From: Megalobrama amblycephala
Taxonomy: Eukaryota > Chordata > Actinopteri > Cypriniformes > Xenocyprididae
Length of the DNA: 64,000 bases
Assembly: GCF_018812025.1 (NCBI RefSeq)
Contig: NC_063054.1
Span: forward strand, 22,207,308-22,271,307
Direction of reading: 5' to 3'
In this document: in pieces, positions 57,934 through 64,000 of the stretch
Layout of the letters: each line of letters begins with the position of its first letter
Numbering within the stretch: position 1 is the stretch's first letter
Program-made: the position numbers and the translations under genes
Notes under the pieces: model-generated
What the model was told of the DNA's origin: nothing
The model's input: the letters and a program-made list of their open reading frames with translations, nothing else
Database searches by the model: none

Positions 57934-58724
57934 TGGACGTGTTCTCATCGGTTTGGCTATGTGGCTTTATTTGGTCGACAATACCAATGACTTCAGTGTA
58001 GCACTTTAAAAGAAAAGAAAAACTCCCAACATTTCCTAATGAAGCAACAGATTTCTATTTTCACATCTGCATCTGTGTGAAAGCATTATCAGCTTTTTGT
58101 ATTCTTCACTACGTTGTGCTTGGGGGAAAAAGTGTGAGGTGGAATGGTAAAGGTGCACACTTTTAAATAAGCACAGTACCTAAAATGTACCAGGTTTTCC
58201 CCCATTAAACTGGATGTTGTATGGTAATATTATGAATTACTTTTTGCCTGAAAATTGGAAATGACAAGAAGGGGTTAAGGGTATTGGGGGGAAAAAATAA
58301 TCCATCAAGGTTAATGTAATTAACCATCAAAATAACTTCAGAACAACTCTCCATATTATTTAAATGGACTTTTTTATTATTATTATTATTATTTCTTACT
58401 GTTTGGCTGTTTTTATAGGCCTGTATAAACTGTTGCTTAATGTAGTTTAATGTAATATTCATGTTGCTTGAGATATTGTGGATACATTAAGCATTAATAC
58501 CAGCAATGCATTTCAGCTTTGACCTGCACTGGACGAATTATATGAAGATAAGTTTTGGCTTGTGCAGTTGGTCAAAGTATTCCTTATGAGAAACAACTTT
58601 TCAGGCATTTTAAGCATTTCAACTGGACATGTACATTTCGTTGTAGCCTTGTCATTGGCTGTTAATGAAATCTGTAATTTGTGTCATTCTGAAGCATGTA
58701 ACGACTTGTTTTCTTCACAGTTTG

Positions 58725-58730
58725 AATAAA
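58725..58730 (+). terminator. AATAAA polyadenylation signal of ginm1
   Basis: In TTTGAATAAATTC, about 790 bases after the ginm1 stop and 75 bases from the opposing katna1 signal. Confidence 0.6.
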
Positions 58731-58805
58731 TTCTTCACAAATTAATTCTCAGTGATTTTTTTTTTCTTTCATAAAAACAACAGTCCAGTTCAAATTTAAA
58801 AAATA

Positions 58806-58811
58806 TTTATT
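58806..58811 (-). terminator. AATAAA polyadenylation signal of katna1
   Basis: TTTATT on the plus strand, which is AATAAA on the katna1 strand, about 1.0 kb after its stop. The region just before it is AT-rich. It makes a compact tail-to-tail arrangement with ginm1. Confidence 0.5.
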
Positions 58812-59291
58812 CAAATATATAATTTTGCAAATTGATAATGTCAATGGAATGTCACTAATGAAATAAACCAGAAACTGGTTCCATAGTGTTTATAAAAGTC
58901 AAGTGCTGAACATATCTTTAAGACACTGGCCTCATCACTATTAAGACAGTTGTCCAACTTTGGAAACTTTGGCCTTTAAATCAACTACATTGTCACAGCA
59001 GCATTAAATTCATTAGCTTGCATAGTTCTTCACCTAAGGGAGTGTTTGGAGATTGAAGGATTTGCTGGTCTTTGGTCAGTGGCAGTGATTTTACAGGTAT
59101 AGACAAAACAAGCCAATAAAAAAGCATGCCCACAACCTCAGTACTATCATTTTTGCACACTATAATAGGGCAACACATCGTGGGTTTGTAATAAGAGCAC
59201 TAAAACCACTTTAGATTTCCTAGATGTTAGTTCAGCCTTTGTCCTTACAAACTCATTTTAATATGAGTGAACTTTAGTTCAGGAGAAAGTG

Positions 59292-59588
59292 TTAAAGGGA
59301 TAGTTCACCCAAAAATGAAAATTTGTCATCACTTACTCACCCAAACATGTATGAGTTTCTTTCTTCTGTTGAACACAATAGAAGATACTTTAAAGAATGT
59401 TGGTAACCAAACAGTTGACGGTAGCCACTGACTTCCATACTAGGAAAAAAAATACTATGGAAGTCAATGGCTGCCATCAGTACCTGTTACCAACATTCCT
59501 TAAAATATTTTTTGTGTTCAATAGATAATAAGGCACTCATATGGGAGTAAATGACATTTTTTTTTAATAGACGAAACTATCCCTTTAA
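59292..59588. repeat. Angel-like element in the katna1 3' UTR
   Basis: It starts TTAAAGGGATAGTTCACCCA and ends AACTATCCCTTTAA. The centre pairs ACTTCCATACTAGG with ATACTATGGAAGT. If the 3' UTR runs to 58806, the transcript would carry a ~300-nt hairpin-forming element. Confidence 0.75.
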
Positions 59589-59823
59589 CCATCTCTGAAA
59601 GTCCTGTATTATGTTAAACCCAACCTATTACTATTAAATACTAAACTATGAATCTGTACAGCCATACATACACACTTCAAATAAGGCAAGACTTATCTAG
59701 GCTCTTTGAATTCAGTTTGGTCCAGGATGGAAATGCTCACTGAGATTTAGTGAAACTGGCCCTCAGTCTTTCAAAGTGCTACCAGCGATTGTGAGGAGGA
59801 ACAATCAAGGTTCTTTGGCATCA

Positions 59824-61007
<1,184 letters not shown>

Positions 61008-61150
61008 CTAAAATCATATGCGAGTTCAGTTATTGTGTGTATGAAAAATACTGTATATAATGCAGTAAAGATCACCACAAAATGTGCACAAAGGATGATA
61101 ACACACATGAAAGTATGTTACATTGCTGTTAAATAATACTGTCCCAAACA

Positions 61151-61673
61151 ACACTACTATTCAAAAGTTTGGCATCAGGAAGATTTTTTGGGAAGAAATT
61201 ATTACTTTTATTCAGCAAGGATGGATCAATTTATTCAAAAGACTAAAAAAAATTTATACGTTTTGACAACAAAGACATTTAAGTTACTAAGTATATCAAT
61301 TTAAAATAAATGCTGTTCTTTAAGCTTTATATTCATCAGAGAATCCTGTAAAAACGGTTTCCACAAAAATATTAAGCATCACAACTGTTTTCAACATTGA
61401 TAATAATAAGAAATGTTTCTTCTTGAGCATCAAATTTGCTTATTACAATGATTCATGAAGGATAATGTGACACTGAAGACTGGAGTAATGATGCTGAAAA
61501 TTCAGCTTTGTCATCACAGAAATAAAATAACATTTGAAATATATTTAAATAGAAAACATTTTTGTAATAAATTGTAATAATATTTCACAATATTACCATT
61601 TTTACTTTATTTTTGATCAAATGCAGCCTTGGCAAGCATAGGAGTTCTTTCAAAAACATTTGAACAGTAGTGT
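61151..61673. repeat. ACACTACT-TTCAAA TIR element
   Basis: The left end ACACTACTATTCAAAAGTTT and the right end TTTGAACAGTAGTGT are inverted. The interior carries the familiar teleost words TTATTCAGCAAGGATGGAT and TTTTTGATCAAATGCAGCCTT. It lies in the putative katna1 intron. Confidence 0.75.
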
Positions 61674-62147
61674 ATAAACATTAATAATGTACAAAAGTAC
61701 ATTAATAAAAGGAAATGCATTTTCAAGGGCACCAACTACAGAACACAATGGCAATGTACACACTACAACTAAATTTGGTTGTCAATTCACATTTCAGTGC
61801 TTAATCCTGTTTTGTATACACAAAGTTCAGTGATTTACCAGACTGACAACCGCATTTAAAAAAAAAATTCTACAAAAAACTAGTTGTTAATGACATACAA
61901 CGAGAGATATGAGAGACGAGAGCTACATCACTGATGCATGTTAAAATAGACATTTTAACACACAGAGATGTATCTCTTGTCTTTATGTGCGGTGCAAGAA
62001 ATCATAGGGAAAGCGGTACAAGCCTCCTCTTGTTGCCAGGTCTTACAAATCAGTAAACAAACAAAAACAAGCCCATAAAAAGCAAAATAAATGGAAAAGC
62101 TTTATGCTCAAAATAAGACCAAAATATCGAGACCCACACCTGCTCAC
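61674..62147. other. Spacer within the putative katna1 intron
   Basis: No exon encoding MIT-domain sequence was found. The stretch 61895-62000 (ACGAGAGATATGAGAGACGA and GAGATGTATCTCTTGTCTTT) is mildly self-complementary. Nothing else was recognised. Confidence 0.4.
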
Positions 62148-62204
62148 TTTAATAACTCCATAAACTCGATCTGCGGTCCGTAAGTTTTGACTCTTTGTCG
62201 CCAT
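62148..62204 (-). CDS. Candidate short first coding exon (unassigned)
   Basis: Read right to left, ATG GCG (62202-62204) opens a 19-codon frame MATKSQNLRTADRVYGVIK that stops exactly at a GTGAGC donor in phase 0. The sequence just upstream (62210-62370) has more CpG than its surroundings (GTCGCCGCACCGG, GTGCGTCGGC), as a promoter might. The next katna1 exon (61007, beginning [12 protein letters not shown]) is also phase 0 and is usually preceded by Lys, so splicing would give an in-frame AAA-only protein. I do not recognise these 19 residues from katanin. It could be the first exon of something else or chance. Confidence 0.25.
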
Positions 62205-62888
62205 CTCTGTTCAAAACCTGCAATTGCAATTATTTACGTGGGTTGTGCGTCGGCATGGCTCCTCAGAGCGGAATCGGATGAATCTAATGTTTTGAGGAGA
62301 ATGTGTGGCTGTCAGTCGCCGCACCGGTGGATACTGTACAGGTACTTCGGAATCACTGATTGTAGTCTTGGAACAGTGCTTCCCACAGGTTTGAAATATA
62401 CTTGCGGTGGTAGCCGGGCGAAAAATCCTCCTATTACCCACGGCACAAAAATGGTCTACTACATGTGACAAACAAACAATGTGTGATTTTTAACTGTATT
62501 TTTATTTATTGAAATTAATTTTAATTAAATAACATATTACATTTAGTTACATACTAATATTATGCATTATTATGCATTGTAAGTTATGCAAAATTACATT
62601 TAAATGGTTCACATTTTCCTATGTTCTCCTTGCTGTCATATAGTGTCTCTCTCAGTGAATGGGACAGATTTTACTAGTAAAATTTGTAAAATGAATAATA
62701 TATGTGTCAAATAATGTTCTTAGTTTTTTCTTTCTGTGGGGGAGACTACAATAATTTACTATGAATTAAATGGAAATCAAATTAAATACAATTTAAAGTG
62801 TAACCAAAATACCAATAATGCCCAAAAGAAAAAGAAAAAGCATGTGACTTAATTATAAACAAGCCCGAAATGCACAGGTACTCTTATT
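62205..62888. other. Mixed repeat-like DNA
   Basis: CAGTGCTTCCCACAGGTTTG at about 62374 followed by GGTGGTAGCCGGGCG resembles the start of a common teleost hAT-type element; I could not find its other end. The rest (62470-62880) is AT-rich with no frame. Confidence 0.4.
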
Positions 62889-63260
62889 TTGAAATGTCTG
62901 TATACATGGGTTTCATGTGACGTCACTGTATTCTATCGCCGCCATATTTGGGACCGGTCACAGCTGCGCGCCCTGTTTAAGTCTATGGTGACAGCAGCTA
63001 CAACTACCAGAGGAAGGCCAACGAAACGCTTTCAGAAGGTTCACAACAAGTTTATAATATATCTTGGATATGTGGTGCTGTTAGCCGTTTCAACAGTCGT
63101 CAGAACTACAAATTTATTTGATCCCAAAGTAGTTAGATCGGCAGAATTATTGGCTTCATTCAGAAGGGACCACACCACTGGCAGCCAAACAGCAATGCAC
63201 AACATTAATAACTGCTGGGACTGTCATTTACGTAACATTATAACGAGGACACTATTGTAA
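62889..63260 (+). other. Unassigned open frame in repeat-like sequence
   Basis: A 123-codon frame with an internal Met at about 62982, followed by RGRPTKRFQKVHNKF, a hydrophobic YLGYVVLLAVSTVV and NCWDCHLRN. The leading DNA (GTGACGTCACTGTATTC, CGCCGCCATATTTGGGACCG) looks like a dispersed element. I do not recognise the protein. It could be an exon of a transposon-derived gene or chance. Confidence 0.25.
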
Positions 63261-64000
63261 TAAAATGTTGTGAATTCTCTGTGTTGTTGTTTCAGCGTGT
63301 TGTTGTGGTAAGAGCGCGTCGACTGAGTTAAACATTGATTACATAACTTGTTCAAACTTCACTTGTGCATTCGCGTCATTTTGTACAGATAAAACTTATT
63401 AATTTTATTAAGTATAAATATCTGATTATTCTCATAAAGGATGTGTTTCGTTGAGGTAAATAACCCACAGAGCTGATGATCATCTATAGCTTCAGTGCGA
63501 GCGCTCAAAAAGACAAAACATTAATATGATTGGGACTGTCTTCTTCTTATACATGATATTATAATCGTATATACTTGTAAAATAACGTTGTGAATTATTT
63601 GGGCTTATTTGCTGTGTTTCGGAGTTTCAATGAGGTTACTTCAAGTTCATCTGTGCGTGATTTTGTGCAAATACTAGTTGTAATATTATTTTTATTTTGT
63701 ATTAATATCTGGATTATTTTATATAGGATGTGTTCCGTTGATTAATTAAAAAGTTGAAAGTTAATTAACTTTCAGTTTATGGGTTTTTTTATTCTCTTCA
63801 GCTTCAGCGTGCGCAGCTCAAACAGCAATGATTAAGTCATTAAAATGTTTAACGTTACTACACAGTATTATTAAAACTTTAATATTTCTTTTAGAAAACG
63901 AATGCATTATTTTTAATAACTAGCTCTTATATTCTAGTATTATTTTCATCAACACATAGTTTGATTAATAATAAGGATCATGAACAATAACAGATTTTTT
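63261..64000. other. AT-rich right edge of the window
   Basis: Two similar stretches (GGATGTGTTTCGTTGAGGTA near 63440 and GGATGTGTTCCGTTGATTAA near 63727) suggest a local ~290-bp duplication. No exon or RNA gene is seen. Confidence 0.4.

Noticed and set aside
62187..62471. Open frames on both strands at 62.2-62.5 kb
   Set aside because: Neither has a recognisable domain. The right part overlaps a hAT-like repeat end (CAGTGCTTCCCAC).

Overview
This is vertebrate nuclear DNA, most likely from a cyprinid (carp or zebrafish-like) fish. It is AT-rich, its genes are split by GT-AG introns, and it is crowded with teleost-type mobile DNA: Angel-like inverted-repeat elements, an L2-type LINE, a DIRS retrotransposon and several TIR elements. 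It carries fish-specific gene families (finTRIM, two-domain Ig receptors) beside conserved vertebrate genes. No species can be named from the sequence alone.

Layout. (1) 1-16 kb, plus strand: the 3' half of sh3rf1 (POSH, a RING/SH3 scaffold ubiquitin ligase). Seven coding exons carry SH3 domains 3 and 4 and end in a stop at 14184-14186, followed by a 3' UTR with polyadenylation signals. (2) 16-37 kb, minus strand: a decaying tandem array of immune-type receptor genes. Two complete copies (18446-20855 and 28428-31114) each encode a signal peptide, two V-type Ig domains, a Pro/Thr stalk, a membrane helix and a tyrosine-bearing tail. Relics of further copies lie at about 16.1 kb and 35.5-36.7 kb. 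A dead L2 LINE, a 343-bp foldback and nested TIR elements fill the spaces. (3) 38-54.7 kb, plus strand: finTRIM genes. One RING/B-box exon is followed by two successive coiled-coil plus PRY/SPRY exon cassettes. The intron before the fourth exon of the first cassette holds a TIR element and a nearly full-length but mutated DIRS element (41623-46708) with inverted termini, an internal complementary region, and gag, RT/RNase H and tyrosine-recombinase remnants. (4) 55.5-58 kb, plus strand: complete ginm1 (8 exons, 351 aa). (5) 58.8-61 kb, minus strand: the 3' part of katna1 (katanin p60 AAA ATPase), tail to tail with ginm1. I recall the same GINM1/KATNA1 neighbourhood on human 6q25. (6) 61-64 kb: probably katna1 intron, with a TIR element and one puzzling short candidate first exon.

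The conserved genes (sh3rf1, ginm1, katna1) look intact where visible. The two fish-expanded immune families between them are where change is concentrated. The second Ig receptor has lost one cytoplasmic exon, a 1-nt deletion restores its reading frame, and its tyrosine motifs differ from those of the first. The finTRIM RING exon lacks the zinc-binding His and has a 1-nt frameshift after its ATG.
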